Shown: positions 34,894-47,634 of the stretch, one piece after another
How positions within the stretch are numbered: position 1 is the first letter of the stretch
How the letters are laid out: the number at the start of each line of letters is the position of its first letter
From: Chlorocebus sabaeus
Taxonomy: Eukaryota; Chordata; Mammalia; Primates; Cercopithecidae
Assembly (NCBI RefSeq): GCF_047675955.1
Contig: NC_132904.1
Location: 87,673,447-87,737,446, forward strand
DNA: 64,000 nt
Reading direction: 5' to 3'
The notes under the pieces: generated by a model
Told to the model about the DNA's origin: nothing
Database searches by the model: none
The model's input: only the letters and a program-made list of their open reading frames with translations
Made by a program: the position numbers and the translations under genes

Positions 34894-35705
34894 TCAGGAG
34901 GATTTCTTATGCACAGTTGATGGGAATGTAAATAAATATAGCCATTATGAAAAACAGTATGGAGCGTCCGCCAAAAACTTGAAAATAGAATTACCATATG
35001 ATCGAGAAATCGCATTACTCTATATATATCCAAAGGAAATGAAATCAGTATGTGCAAGATATACCTGAACTCCCAAGTTTACTGCAATGCAATTCACAAT
35101 AGCCAAGATATGAAATCAATCTAAATGCCCATCTATAGATGGATAAGAAAATGTAATACATGTATACATACACACACACACACACACACACCATGTGAAT
35201 ACTGAATTTTATACTGTTCATTCATAAAACAGAAGAATATCAGGTCATTTGCAAAAATGTAGATAAAGCTGGAGGACCTTATGTTAAGTGAAAAAAGTCA
35301 AAGTCGGGCACAGAAAGACAAACAACCTCACTCATACGTGAAATCTAAAAGAGTTAGTGTCATAGAATTAGAGAATAGAATAGTTATCAGAGTCTGCAGA
35401 AGGGTGGGGGAACCAGGAGAGTGGGGTCAACAGGTACAAAATTACAGTTGAATAGGAAGAATATGTTTTGGTGCTCTCTATTGCAAAATAAGGTAACTAC
35501 AGCTAATAACAGTGTTGTGTATACATCAACATAGCTAGAAAAGAAGATTTTGAATATTATCATCACAGAGAAATGATACATTTACAAAGTAATGGATATA
35601 ATTATGCTGATTTAATCATTATAAAATGTATACATGAATTGAAACATCACACTCTCCCTCCATAATATGTGCAATTATCTGTCAATTATAAAGGAATCAT
35701 ATTAA
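34894..35705 (+). mobile_element. L1M LINE-1 3' end inserted in an L1
   Basis: Plus-strand ORF2 C-terminus ('gccattatgaaaaacagtatgg', 'aattaccatatgatcgagaa') then a 3'UTR with 'gcagaagggtgggggaaccaggag'. A CA microsatellite (35169-35191) lies within. It is flanked by 'ttttaaaaaaaag' (34881-34893) and 'ttttaaaaataag' (35706-35718), a 13-bp duplication with one mismatch. Confidence 0.85.
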
Positions 35706-35985
35706 TTTTAAAAATAAGGTGAAATTTTAGTAAGGACTGTGATTGATTAGAGGATTAATTTGTGGATAATTGCCATCTTTAATTTCTTTCAATGTGTTTT
35801 GTAGTTTGCATTGTACATATCTTGCACTTCTTTTGTTAAATTTTCTAAGTATTTTATTTACTTTGATTCTACTGTAACATTGTTTTATAGTTTTTATTTT
35901 TAAAAGAGTCATTGCTAGTGCAAAGAAATACACTATGCACAATTAATTTTTTATATACTGAGCTTATATATAGCAACCATTTCAA
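35706..35985 (-). mobile_element. L1M LINE-1, right part (split by another L1)
   Basis: 'tttaatttctttcaatgtgttttgtagtttgcattgtac', 'cttgcacttcttttgttaaattttctaagtattttattt' continues the reversed ORF2 begun at 34725. Confidence 0.8.
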
Positions 35986-35989
35986 ATTA

Positions 35990-37185
35990 TTTAGTATACT
36001 TAACAGTCATTTGTTTGGGGTTAGGGGAGGGTTTCTTTGGATGATGTAGCCATGAAAGTCTCTGCTTGATTAGCTTAGTGATCAGCTAATGATTGAAAAG
36101 ACATTTTCTTGAATGCCTAGAACCAATACGTTTCCCAATCTTTTGCTAAGGGACCCTGTGTTGGGCATGACTTCAAGACCCAACCAGGCAATTGAGAAGT
36201 GTCCTTTTTTCTTCACCTTCTGCTTGCACCGAGGCTCTAGGTAAGCCAGAAGTGAGAACTTAATGCCTTCTCTGTTACTTCTTCATAGCATGCAGAAAGT
36301 CCTGGGCATGCATGCAGTCATACAAATATATACGGCCTTCTTTGTTTCCAGGAACATCTCAGAGCTTGCTCAAAGACAATATGAACACGTCATTTCCCAA
36401 CTTTCCTCAGCGAGTGTTTTGAATAGCCTGTTGTTGCCCGCAACTGTTATCCACTGCCCCAGGAAGCCAGAAATGTAAACAACTTATTCTCATTATTTTT
36501 GAAATACATTCCTGAGTAAAAAGGATTTTTGTAGTATGTGAGATCGTAGATCAAATAAAGACAGTCTTTTAAGTGGAGTTTTGTGAAGAGCTATAAAAAT
36601 GTCAGAGAATGACAATTATCTGAGAGTGAGACATTAAAAGATTTCCAGCCCCCTTTTATGATCTCTGGAGGCTGCTGTTCTGCTGGTTTGCAATTCTCAC
36701 TATGATGGTGGGCTGTTGATTTTCAAGGCTACAGTGGAGCTGGAGATAGGAGAATGAGAGTATTTCAAGTTAAATGCCGTAAAACTCACTGTTCTTACCA
36801 AGTTTCAGTATTTTTCTTAATTAAATACTTCCTTAATTGCTGCAAGCCTTCAGTTAACTCCCAGAGTTCTTAAAATGTTTATCCTAACAATTTTGCAAAA
36901 ATTCTCCTTTTTATGATATTATCTCCCTGATATTTTAATATATTCTTTTGCTTGGATTCCTTTTGCTCTTTATGTATATGTACACATGTTTAGGTAATGT
37001 TTGACAAATAAGAATCTTTAGTCATGTTTCTTGAGTTTACTTTGGGAGAAAATTTGCAAATTATTTCATAAAAGTAAATTCAATTTACATTTTGTGTATG
37101 ACAGATATACTTGATTTAATTCTATTATATTGCTTTTATATCTGGCCTAATAATTTTTTTGCATATTTTACTATGATAAAATATA
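35990..37185. other. No recognisable gene or repeat
   Basis: Includes a relatively GC-balanced stretch at 36110-36480 that does not look like L1. It could be a decayed LTR or unique DNA. A 71-aa frame there has no motif. Confidence 0.45.
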
Positions 37186-37189
37186 TGTG

Positions 37190-37990
37190 CCAAAATATTC
37201 ATCACTTTAACCATTTGTAAGTATAAAATTCTGTTCATTAAATATCTTCACAATGCTGTGTAATCTTCACTATTTATATCCAAAAGATTTTCATCATTCT
37301 CCACAAAATCTTTGTAACCATTAAACAATCACTTTCTCTCTGGTTTCATAATGACTTTTCTATTTTCTGTCACTATGACTTTGACTACTCTAGGTAAGTC
37401 ATACAAGAAGATTCATACAATATTTGTTATTTTTGTCTGGATTATTCCACTAAACAGAATGTTTGCAAAGTATATCCATGTTGTTGCATATATCAAAATT
37501 TTATTCATTTTTGTAGCTCAATAATATTCCATTGTAGGTATATACATGTATTTTGTTTATCCATTAATATATTGCTGGACTCTTCAGTGATTTCCACTTT
37601 TTGACTATTGTTAAGAATGCTGGTATGAACTTGGGAATACAAATATGTTTGAGTCTCTTCTTTCAATACTTTTGGATTCATATATAGAACTGGAATTGCA
37701 GGAATATAGTATTTCTGTATTTAATCTTTTGAGAAACCACAAACTGCTTTCTGTTGTGGCGGTATCATTTCAAGTTTTCCTCAGAAAAACATGAGTATTC
37801 TCATTTCTTCACATCCTTGCCAATACTTGCTATTTTTCATTTTTCAAAATTATTATAATCATAATAGGTGTGAAATGGTATTTCATTATGACTTTAATTT
37901 GGATTTCCCTAATGACTAATGGTGCTGAGCTACTTTTTATTCATTTATTGGCCATTTGTATATCTTTGGTAAAATGTTAAAGTCCTTTGT
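37190..37990 (-). mobile_element. Old L1M LINE-1, 3' part (outer layer of nest)
   Basis: 'ctatgactttgactactctaggtaagtcatacaag', 'caataatattccattgtaggtatatacatg' and 'aggtgtgaaatggtatttc' give a reversed L1M 3'UTR and ORF2 end. It stops at 'aagtcctttgt' and resumes at 41907, after a 3.9-kb insertion. Confidence 0.82.
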
Positions 37991-38587
37991 TTGTTTAGTT
38001 TTACTTTAATTGATAAATAATGACTGTATGTATTTATGGAGTGCCATGTAATGTTTTAGTGTATGTATACATTATGGAATGATTAAGTCAGGCTGTAAAC
38101 ATAGTCATCAAGTCACATACTTTTTTAAATGGTGTGGAGCGACAATTTAAAATCTACTACTCTCTTATCAGTTTGAAATACACATGATATTATTATTAAC
38201 TAAAGCCACCATGCTTTTCAATAGACCTCAAACACCTATTCCTTCTACATGACTGAAAATATATATCCCTTCATCCATATCTCTCCATTCCCCACTCTTC
38301 ACCTCCATCCTCTGGTAATGATCATTCTAGTCTTTACCTCTATGAGTTCAAAATTTTTTAGATTACATATATAAGTGGGATCATGCAGTATTTCTCATTC
38401 CATGCTCAGTTTATTTCAATTAGCATAATGTCCCCCAGGTTCAATCATATCGTTTCAAATAACAAAATTTCCTTCTTTTTTAAGGCTGAATACTATTCCA
38501 TTGTGTATAGATACAACATTTTATTCACTCATTTGTTGATGAACACTTAGATTGATTCCATATCTTGACTATTATGAATTATATATT

Positions 38588-38897
38588 TTTTTCTTTCTTT
38601 TTTTTTTTTTTTTTTGAGATGGAATTTTGCTCTTGTTGCCCAGGCTGGAGTGCAATGGTGTGATCCTGGCTCACCACAACCTCCGCCTCCTGGGTTCAAG
38701 CGATTCTCCTGCCTCAACCTCCCAAGTAGCTGGAATTACAGGCATGTGCCACCACACCTGGCTAATTTTGTATTTTTAGTAGAGACAGGGTTTCACCATG
38801 TTGACCAGGCTAGTCTCAAACTCCTGACATCAGGTGATCCTCCTACCTCGACCTCCAAAAGTGCTGGGATTACAGGTGTGAGCCACAGTACCCGGCC
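38588..38897 (-). mobile_element. Alu SINE, AluS-like
   Basis: Complete reversed Alu with a T-run and 'gagatggaattttgctcttgttgcccaggctgg', ending 'cccggcc'. Flanked by 'ttatgaatt' at 38572-38580 and 38899-38907. The 96-aa frame over it is Alu-derived. Confidence 0.94.
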
Positions 38898-40701
38898 CTT
38901 ATGAATTTTATTGTAATACACATAGCAGTGCAGATATCTTTTCAACATGCTGATTTCAATATTTTTGAATTGCTAGATCAAATGTTAATATTATTTTCAG
39001 TTTTTATTAAAAAATCTCTGTACTGTTTTTCATAATGACTGTACTAATTTACATTGCCATCAATGATGTACAAGGTTTCCTTTTATCCACATCTTCAACA
39101 CTTATCTGTTGTCTTTTTGGTAATAGCCATTCTAACAGATATGAGATGATATTACATTATTCTTTTAATTTGTAATTTCCTGATACTTTGTGATGTAGAG
39201 ACTTTTTATGTTTCTGTCAGTCATTTGCATGTCTCCTCTTGAAATATGTCTATTCAAGTTCTTTTCCCACTTTTTAATCAGTTTATTTCTTTCCTTGCTA
39301 TTGAGTTTCTTAGTTTTTTATTTATTTATTTTTTTGATATTAGGCCCTTATCAGATATATGGTTGTCAAATATATTCTCCCAATTTAGGGGTCTTTTTCT
39401 TCACTCTTAATTGCTTCGTTTGCTGTGCTAAAACATTTTTAGTTTGATGTAATCCCATTTGTTGAGTTTGCTTCTGCTTCCATGCTTTTAAGGTTACATC
39501 AAAAAATAATTGCCTAGACTAATGTCATAGAGCATTTTCCCTGTTTTCTTCTACTAGTTGTATGTTTTCAGGTCTTACTAAGTATTTAATTCATTTTCAG
39601 TTTATTTTGGTATATGGTGTCACATAAGGATCCAATTTCACTTTTTGCATGTGGATATCCAATTTCTCTAACATTATTGAAAAGATCATCTAGCTCTTCT
39701 TTGTGTTATTTATAGTCATGTCAAAAAATTTATTATCTACAAATGCACAGGTTTATTTCTAGACTCTCTGTTACATCAGTCTATTTGTTTTTATGTCAAT
39801 ATCATGCTTTTTTTTTTTTTTTTTATTATAGCTTTGTCTTATATTTCGACCTCAGGTAGTGTGATGCCTCTAGCTTTCTTCTTTTAGCTCTAGGTTGTGT
39901 ATAGGGTCTTCTATGGTTGTAGATTTCAAGATTGTTTTTCCATTTCTGTGAAAAGTGTCATAGAAACTTGATAGATATTCCATTAAATCTGTATATCACT
40001 TTGAGTAGTATGAATATTTTGATAACATTAATACTTCAAATCCATGAACACAGTATATTTTTCCACTTATTTGTGTCTTCAATGTCTTTTATCAATATTA
40101 TACAGTTTTCAAATATATAAGTCTTTTACTTCATTGGTTATATTTATTCCTAAGTATTTTATTGTTTTTGATGCTATTGTAAATGGAATCACTTTCTTAA
40201 TTTTTGTCAGATAGTTTATTGTTAGTATACAGAAATGCTACTGAATTTTGTATGATTTTGTATCCTGCAACTTTACTGAATTAATCAATTCTAAATAGTT
40301 TTTTGGTGGAGTCACTGGTGTTTTCTATATATTAGATCATGCCCTCAGCTAAAGGAAGACAACTTCCTTTTTTATTCTTGATGATTTTTTTTTCTTTTTT
40401 TGCCTAATCGCTCTGACTGTAACTTCCACTACAATGTTGAATTAGAGTGGAAAATGTGGGCATCCTTGTCTTGTCTCAGACTTAAATGAAAAGCTTTCAG
40501 GTTTTCACTGTAGAATATAATGTTAGCTGTGGATTTGTCATATGTAGACTTTATGGTGTTGATACACTTAATTTGTTTTGAGTTATATCATGAAAGGGTG
40601 TTGAATTTTGTCAAATGTTTTATTTGCATCTGTTAGAATAAACACATAGTTTAGTCTTTAGTTTTATTAATGTGTTGTATCACATTTATAGGCTTATATG
40701 T

Positions 40702-41049
40702 TACTTTAAAAAATTAGATGAATTAAATTAAGAGTTTAATTCAGCAAAGGGTGATTTGTAAATTAGGCAGCCACCAGAACTAGAACAGTTCCAGAGCAAC
40801 TCTGGGGCTGCCACATGGTTGAATAACATTTATGAACACAAAGGGAAAGTGATGTACCAAAAATGGAAATGAGGCACAGTGGCCATGACTGGCTGAAACT
40901 CAGCTGCTGTGATTAGCTGAGATTCCACTCCTTGTTACAAGAATAGTTTGATGTCTGTTTACACACCCAGTTAGGTTATAGTTAAATATGTATGAAGAAG
41001 TCCTCTGGCCAAATGTATATGTAAGGAGGTAGCTTTAGACTAAACTTAA
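40702..41049. mobile_element. Unidentified ~345-bp insertion in L1
   Basis: L1 sequence stops at about 40700 ('aggcttatatgtt') and resumes at about 41050 ('gttgttgagtcatctttgcattccaggg'). Between lies a segment with 'gagtttaattcagcaaaggg', 'ccaccagaactagaacagttccag' and 'ctgtgattagctgagattcc'. It feels like a known mammalian interspersed repeat, but I cannot name its class, and I see no clear terminal repeats. Confidence 0.6.
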
Positions 41050-41492
41050 CAGTTGTTGAGTCATCTTTGCATTCCAGGGATAAATCCTATTATATCGTTG
41101 TGAATTTTTATGTGCTATTGAATTAATTTTTCTAGTATTTTGTTAAGGATTTTTGCATGTATGTTTATTAGGGACATTGGCCCGTAATTTTCTTTTCTTG
41201 CAGTGTCCTTGCCTCATTTTGGTATCAGGGTAATTCTGGCCTTGTAAAATGAATTTGGAAGTATTCTATTTCCTTGAATCATTAGAAGAGTTTGATAGGT
41301 ACTTGTATTTTTAAAATATTTGGTAGCATTTAGAATTTGGTAGAATTTTAAATATTTGGTAGAATTTAGTCATGATATCATCTGGTCCTGAACTTTGCTT
41401 TGATAACAGACTTTTTAATTACTGATTCAATTTCCTTACTCATTACTGATTTGTTCAGATTTTATATGTCTTCATTGTCCTCATGATTCAGT

Positions 41493-41780
41493 TTTTTAAG
41501 ACAAGGTTTCACTCAGTCGCCCAGGTTGGATTGCAGTGGCCTGATCTTGGCTCACTGCAACCTCTGCCCCCGAGGTTCAAGCGATTCTCCCACCTCAGCC
41601 TTCCAAGTACCTGGAATTATAGGCGTGTGCTGCCACACCTAGCTAAGTTTTTGTATTTTTAGTAGAGTTGGGTTTCACCATGTTGGTCAGGCTGGTCTCA
41701 GACTCCTGACCTCAAGTGATCTGCGCACCTTGGCCTCCCAAAGTGCTGGGATCACAGGCATGAGCCACCACACCCCAGCA
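41493..41780 (-). mobile_element. Alu SINE, AluS-like
   Basis: Reversed Alu from 'aagacaaggtttcactcagtcgcccaggttgg' to 'gagccaccacacc'. A perfect 12-bp duplication 'tcatgattcagt' at 41481-41492 and 41781-41792 defines the ends. Confidence 0.94.
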
Positions 41781-41906
41781 TCATGATTCAGTCTTGATAG
41801 GTTATATGTTTCTAGGAATGTATCATTTTCCTCTAGGTTATCCAGTTTGCGGCTATAATTGTTCACTTTAGCCTCTTATGATATTTTGTGTTTTCGTAGT
41901 AGCAAT

Positions 41907-42205
41907 CTTTGTCCATTTTGACTGGGTCATTTGTTCTGTTTTTGTTGTTGAGTTGTAGGAGATTGTTATATATTTTGGGTGTTAAATGCTTATCAAATAA
42001 ATAATTTGCAAATATTGTCTCACATTTAGTCTGTAGGTAGGTAGTCTTCATTTTTATGATAGTGTATTTTGATGCACAAAAGTTTTTATTTTTGATAAAG
42101 TCTAATTTGCCTATTTTTGAATTTGTTGCTATGCCTGTGCTTTTTGGTGTCATATTCATATATATAGTTTCAGCTCTAAAGTTTAGGTCTTGGATCCATT
42201 TTTAG
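41907..42205 (-). mobile_element. Old L1M LINE-1, continuation (outer layer)
   Basis: 'tttgtccattttgactgggtcatttg', 'gttgttgagttgtaggagattg' and 'gcacaaaagtttttatttttgataaagtc' continue the reversed ORF2 broken at 37990. A 98-aa minus-strand frame here (41863-42159) is ORF2-derived residue. Confidence 0.82.
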
Positions 42206-45200
42206 TTACATGGCAGTCAGTCTGCTTGACATCAGCAATTAGAAGCATCAATTCACAAGCAGAACATGGGACCCTGAGATTTGGAGGACAACATCTGTAT
42301 TTCTCACCCTGGCTCCATCAAGCCATGGCAAATATGTGATTGCCAACCCCACAGCTGCCTTCCAAGGGGATAAAGGATGAAGGATGGATAGCAATCATGT
42401 AAATGGTAGAAATGGACTGAAATTAACAGCAATGTGTAAGGAATGTTTTCCCCGGGAAGCTGCAAGTGTTCAAATAAATTCTAGAATTCCAAAATAGTCA
42501 CTTTAGAAAAGTTCTGCCAATATGATTACTGGTCAGGTGGAAATACAGATTCCTGATACTTGCTACTATACTGTCTTCACTGACTTACTGTATATGTATT
42601 TGTAATGCGTTTTTACCAAATATTCTGGATTTATTTTAATTGAAAATTTCTGTGGATATGTCTGAGACCAGCCCACTTTGTATTATTGTATTAATTATGT
42701 GGATTGTGTGTACAACTCTCCCTGGAAAATAGCATTTCCTTTCAGTTATTTAAGTTCAGTTTTATGATTTTAAAAATTACTATTTCTTTTTCTAGTTTTT
42801 TTTTCCTTCTGGAGTATTCCACTATTACATATGTCGCATCTCCAATGGCTATTGTTTTCTTGATTTTGCTTTTTTGAAATTCTATTTCCCTTCATTTGTT
42901 CATTTCATATGCAATCTCTATCTCCCTACCATGTTTTCTGTTGTATTTATTTTCCATTGAAATTCTTATATTTCATCTCTGTTTCTAAGAGGAGTTTTTT
43001 CCCTTTTATTTCTTATTTAAGTTTTCTCAGTTTCTGATTCACCTTCTTTTCCTGTCAGTTCTCACATTAGGATGTCAGATGGTCTCTTCACTCAAGTTCT
43101 TATATTTACTTTCGTGTTCTCCATTCAGAGCTGCAATTGATGATTTACGCTTATTAACATTTATTTAAATTTTTTCTCTGCCTTATAGCAACATTTTTCA
43201 TAACTGTAAAGCAAAGGGAAAATACAGATGTAGATCTGTAAGTATGTGGAAGATTTTGGTGTTTTATCACATATATTTTACCTTCTCTGGATTTCATCCT
43301 TTGACATTATAATTACTTAACATATGTTTCTTCTGTCTAGACAGGGCTCCTCTGCCTCTCAGAAACTTGCCAAGCATAGGAGGACTTTAGCCTCTAGTCC
43401 AGAGTTCTTCTGATCACCACCATCAAAATATATGTCTGTTTTTCAAGATGCCCTTACCTTAAGGTTCAAGATACCTTACTTTAAGGAGTATTTCTTTTAC
43501 TGTTTTGGGCACATTTTAACTTTCCACATTTTTTTTCTTTGCTGTTTCCTCTCCTCCTCTACACCTGCACTCAGTGTCAATAATCTTAATTATATCAATT
43601 CATCCTTCTAGCATCCTAGGTCTCTCTCTGTCACTCTTTTCCCCCTTTCTTATTTGGCCACAAGATTCACTGACTCCTCTATTCTCCAGAGTAATTACTC
43701 TGTAATCCAAATTAGCTTCCCTACTTTCCTAGGCCTTCAACAAACTTCAAATTTAAGTCAATAACAGAACCCTCTTACAAGGTGATTGGCGACCATCTAA
43801 TGTTACTTCAGCACAGTCTGTTGAATTCCCAATACCCCTAGTTCTAAGCAATCAATGAGGAGTTGAACTAGACAGACATTACTCTCCATAAGAGTAAAGT
43901 TTTTTTATAGATATCAAGAATTTCATGTTTTCCTACATTTTTATATTTTAACACAATATAGTAAAACAAATATAAAATTAGAATAAAAAGTAGACTTGAT
44001 AATAAAGTTTTTTACATTTACAATTTATCAACAAACTTAGGGAAACAGATGTACCCAAAAATTTAAGCACTGGAATTTTTTAAAGCATGTGACTTTTAAC
44101 ACAAAATTATTTGAATTAGTAACAAATTGAAAACAAAATGGAAGACTAATGATGTAGGAAAGAACTTATGATGTATTGTTGTGGGAAAACAATAGATTAC
44201 AAAACAATGTACATAACGGCCTCATAATTTTATTAAATATATGCATCTTGAGTAATATATACAAGTAAAAATGACCCAAGATTACAGATGAGTTTCATTT
44301 TCTTCCCTATATTTTCTAAGTTTTATAATACATATATATATCCCTCTTTAAAAACCTGAAAAATAATATTAAATATAAAAACTACAATTATTTAAAGAAC
44401 AATTTTTAAAATACTGTCACTATAGGCACTATGAAAAAAGACTGATATCTTGAATAGAACGAGAAAACATAGGCTATTTAGAGTCACGTTTTCATTTATT
44501 ATTTCATTTAAAAACAGGAGGCACTGGGGAAAAACACTAATTTTCATATTCTCAGTTTGCTCCATGGATAATGTACATACACATTTTCATAATGTAGAAA
44601 TGGTAATAGCAATATGGAAATGGTTATATAAAACATGCCTGTCTTTTATATTTTAGGTAGATATATTATTTCCTTTCCCGTTCTTCATATATTTATACTT
44701 CCTTTCATTTATGTAGTATCCTGGTATAAAGTACATTGGGAGTTATTGCCGAAAGGCACATTCACCCTTAGGTGTTGTAAAGAGAGGCAAAGTAGGCACC
44801 AGATTGCAGATGCAGAGCAAAGCTACATAAAAGAGCAAAACGTGTGATTATGGTGTGCTGTTTAAAAGCCTGGAGAGGAAATTCCATCTGGAGAATGGCA
44901 ACCTGAAGATGCTATAGAAAGGGCAATCCCATGAGCTCAGCCCACTGTAAAATGTGAGACTTGAAAAGAGAGGGCTACATATGAGCTTAACCAATTTAAC
45001 TACAGAATCAAATAAAATGAGGGTGGCGTGTTATATTTTCAAAAGGGCTTGATGAATACTGTTTTTCTCTTTATTTATGTGAGAAAAAAATTTCAAACTC
45101 TAAAGAGCAGTTTCAGCAACTCTTCAGGAGGCTATTGTAGTAAGAAGCAGTGCTAAAGATGCTTGCTAGAAAAACAAATTACAATCAATGCAAAAAGCTT

Positions 45201-47270
45201 AATAGAGTGGGAAATAAATAGAGCAAAAAGCCTTTCCTCAAAAGTATCTTTAGATAATTTTAAAAGGAATCAGGATTTCAGTAGAAATTTTTTTCCAGTA
45301 CAGACACTGAGCAGACTTTTAGTGACAGTTGCAATATTCAACGATGATCCTAAACATGCTGTGAAAATAAATTTCTCATCCCAGAAAACGTGCAATTCTC
45401 CCTGTGCTGGAGCTTTGATGATGATATTACACTACAGTCTAACATCTATGCATAGAGTTCAGTAGCTCGAATATGAATACTATTGCACTTATTAAAAAAT
45501 AGTGACAGTTATTACAAAGGAATATGTTTTAAACAATACTTTGAATGTTGCCTATAGGGTATTCACAACAATTTCCTGCTGGTTTCTGGTTTCAGGACAA
45601 TTTCCTGGAGGTTTCAATTTTTTTTTTTTTTTTTAGCAGTTTCCAGATTCCATTTCTTTGGGCAAAGGGAGAAATGGGGGAGAAAAATGATACTTATTAC
45701 AAGAGCAATCTTGAATGCTCAGCTACAATTGAAAAGCCTAGTATGAAACAAGACTCTATGATTGTGTCAAAGTAAGGTAAGATTTATGTGTTGTTGAAGC
45801 TCTTGGTTAAGTACTAGATGCAGTATTATGATGTATTTCAGTCTCTTGTAAATTGCATGATCTACCACACGAGCTTTCTGTCAGCACAACTTTTATTTAT
45901 TGACCACAATGTAAGAACTGTCACATGAGGCAGAAAGTCATTCACAACAAATAATGATTACATTTTTCTAAAATGATACAAATATTAACTCTTGGTTGAA
46001 CCATGATGCTAGGTTTCTTCTCATTCCAGTTTTCCTTCTCTTTTTAAACAGACAACTAAGTCAATTTCATTCTTTCTTCCTTCTGCTGCAACAGCTAGGA
46101 TAATTGCTTATTTCACTCATTCCACATAAGGTTTCACAAAAGGTTTCTATCTACTTCCAGTAAAGAATATGTTAGATTTCTTTATATCCGTCATATATTG
46201 CACTATTTAACAAGCCAGAGAAGCCAGTGTACTAGCCTCTTACCTTCATAACACTAAGGAAAGCCTGCATTTCATAAGCAAAGAGATACAGGGCTAGTGA
46301 ATAAGAAAGCAGAGCTCTCTAGCCACTTTTTACAAGTCATACCCAGTGTTACCTTCCTCAACACTGTTGTTTGTTACTATCTGATTACTGATGTTTGTTA
46401 CTGATGTTTGTTACTATCCTCAAATTTCATTTTTCTAATTTTTGAAGGGAGATGGTTTAGTACACTATTTCTAAGGTCCCTGATAGTTTTAGGATCTTTT
46501 ATTTTAATTTTATGGTTTTATTTATCAATAGAGTAGATTAACGAATATTAGGTTTTTTTAGTTATCATTACAAGCATGTTTTTATTGTCATAAGACAGCT
46601 TATCTTTCTGAGAAAAATGAAAATTACAATATCCCTGTTAGTTATTATTCATTAGGGATAATAAGCAGCAAAAAGAAAAAACAAATAATTTTAGATCTTT
46701 AAATTTGACTTTAGAGTACATTTACCTTTTGGCCTGTTCATACTACAAATAAGAAGGACGATAAAAAATTCAAAATCTCTTTCACCTGGCTAAAATTATC
46801 TTTAAATTTTTATTTGGGTTATATTATAATGTAACATATCTTTTGTTATTTGAAATTTTAAAAATCAAAGACTGGATAAAACTCTCCTCTTTATTCTATT
46901 TAAAGACCTGTTTGTTTTTTTCTTTTTGGTGGATTTTTTTTTGGACACTATGAGAAATAAAACAGCTGCATGAATACTACTGCTTATTTGCGGAGGAGTT
47001 ATCAGAATATCAGAATACAGTTAAGAGGCATAATCAGGCCTAGTACACAGCATCCTGTACACTATGCTTGTTGCCCTACCTCTGGATCTGGATGATTTGT
47101 ATTGACTATCAGTCCCTTGTTCTTAGGAAGCAAAAATTCTAAAAAAAACTGAAGATTACCTCTCCTTTAAAATATGCCTGACTTCAAATCTGCTTTACTA
47201 TTTCCAAAAGGGCTGATGAACTGCCCTATAATACAGTATTTAAAACAAGACACATATTCAACGGCTTGAT
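42206..47270. other. Long stretch with little recognisable repeat
   Basis: About 5 kb without a repeat I can name, a coding frame with motifs, or an RNA gene. Contains a T-run at 45618-45634 and a small tandem duplication around 46380-46420 ('actgatgtttgtt' twice). 44760-45470 is less AT-rich than its surroundings and has a 100-aa frame (45163-45465) of unknown meaning. Confidence 0.5.
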
Positions 47271-47589
47271 GTTAATATGCTTCAAAATGTTGCAGCTGAC
47301 AGGAGTCTTTGCAGGGAAATGGTACTCTCTTTGAATGACTAAGATTCTAATTCTTCGTGCCACTCACCAGACTGATGTTGCTTCCTCTTTTGTAGCCTAT
47401 AAAAGACATTGGCCTCATGTTTGGGAAAATAAATAAACCAATCCATTCATCAACTTGTGTCAGGGGATAAAACAAATAGAAACCCAAGGAAACGTTGAGT
47501 TTTCAGAAGTCTGAGACTGGCACATCCCAGTCCTGAACTGGTCCCAGTAGGACCCAACCTACTTTACCATATTTCCTTAGAACGGAGCT

Positions 47590-47590
<1 letters not shown>

Positions 47591-47632
<42 letters not shown>
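47591..47632. repeat. Pure A42 tract
   Basis: Forty-two uninterrupted As after 'aacggagctc'. It resembles a young retrocopy tail, but the upstream sequence is not a family I know. Confidence 0.97.

Positions 47633-47634
<2 letters not shown>

Larger units (their letters stand above)
37991..41906 (-). mobile_element. Younger L1M/L1MB LINE-1 inserted in the older L1
   Basis: Starts with a reversed 3' end 'ttactttaattgataaataatgactg' and continues through the 3'UTR and ORF2 into the reverse-transcriptase region ('gccctcagctaaaggaagac', 'caaatgttttatttgcatctg', 'aaatgaatttggaagtattc'). About 3 kb is L1; two Alus and a 345-bp unidentified piece are embedded. 'ctttgt' flanks both ends (37985-37990 and 41907-41912). 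Confidence 0.85.

Noticed and set aside
34894..35705. Twin-priming inversion as explanation for opposite-strand L1 pieces
   Set aside because: The host L1 resumes on the far side and a 13-bp duplication flanks the insert, so nested insertion explains it better.
38614..38904. 96-residue frame that looks protein-like
   Set aside because: Translation of an Alu (typical 'FKRFSCLNLPSSWNYR' motif), not a gene; the same applies to 16527-16817 and 53631-53843.
45163..45465. 100-residue plus-strand frame
   Set aside because: No recognisable motif, no splice or promoter context, and length is compatible with chance in this composition; kept only as a remark.
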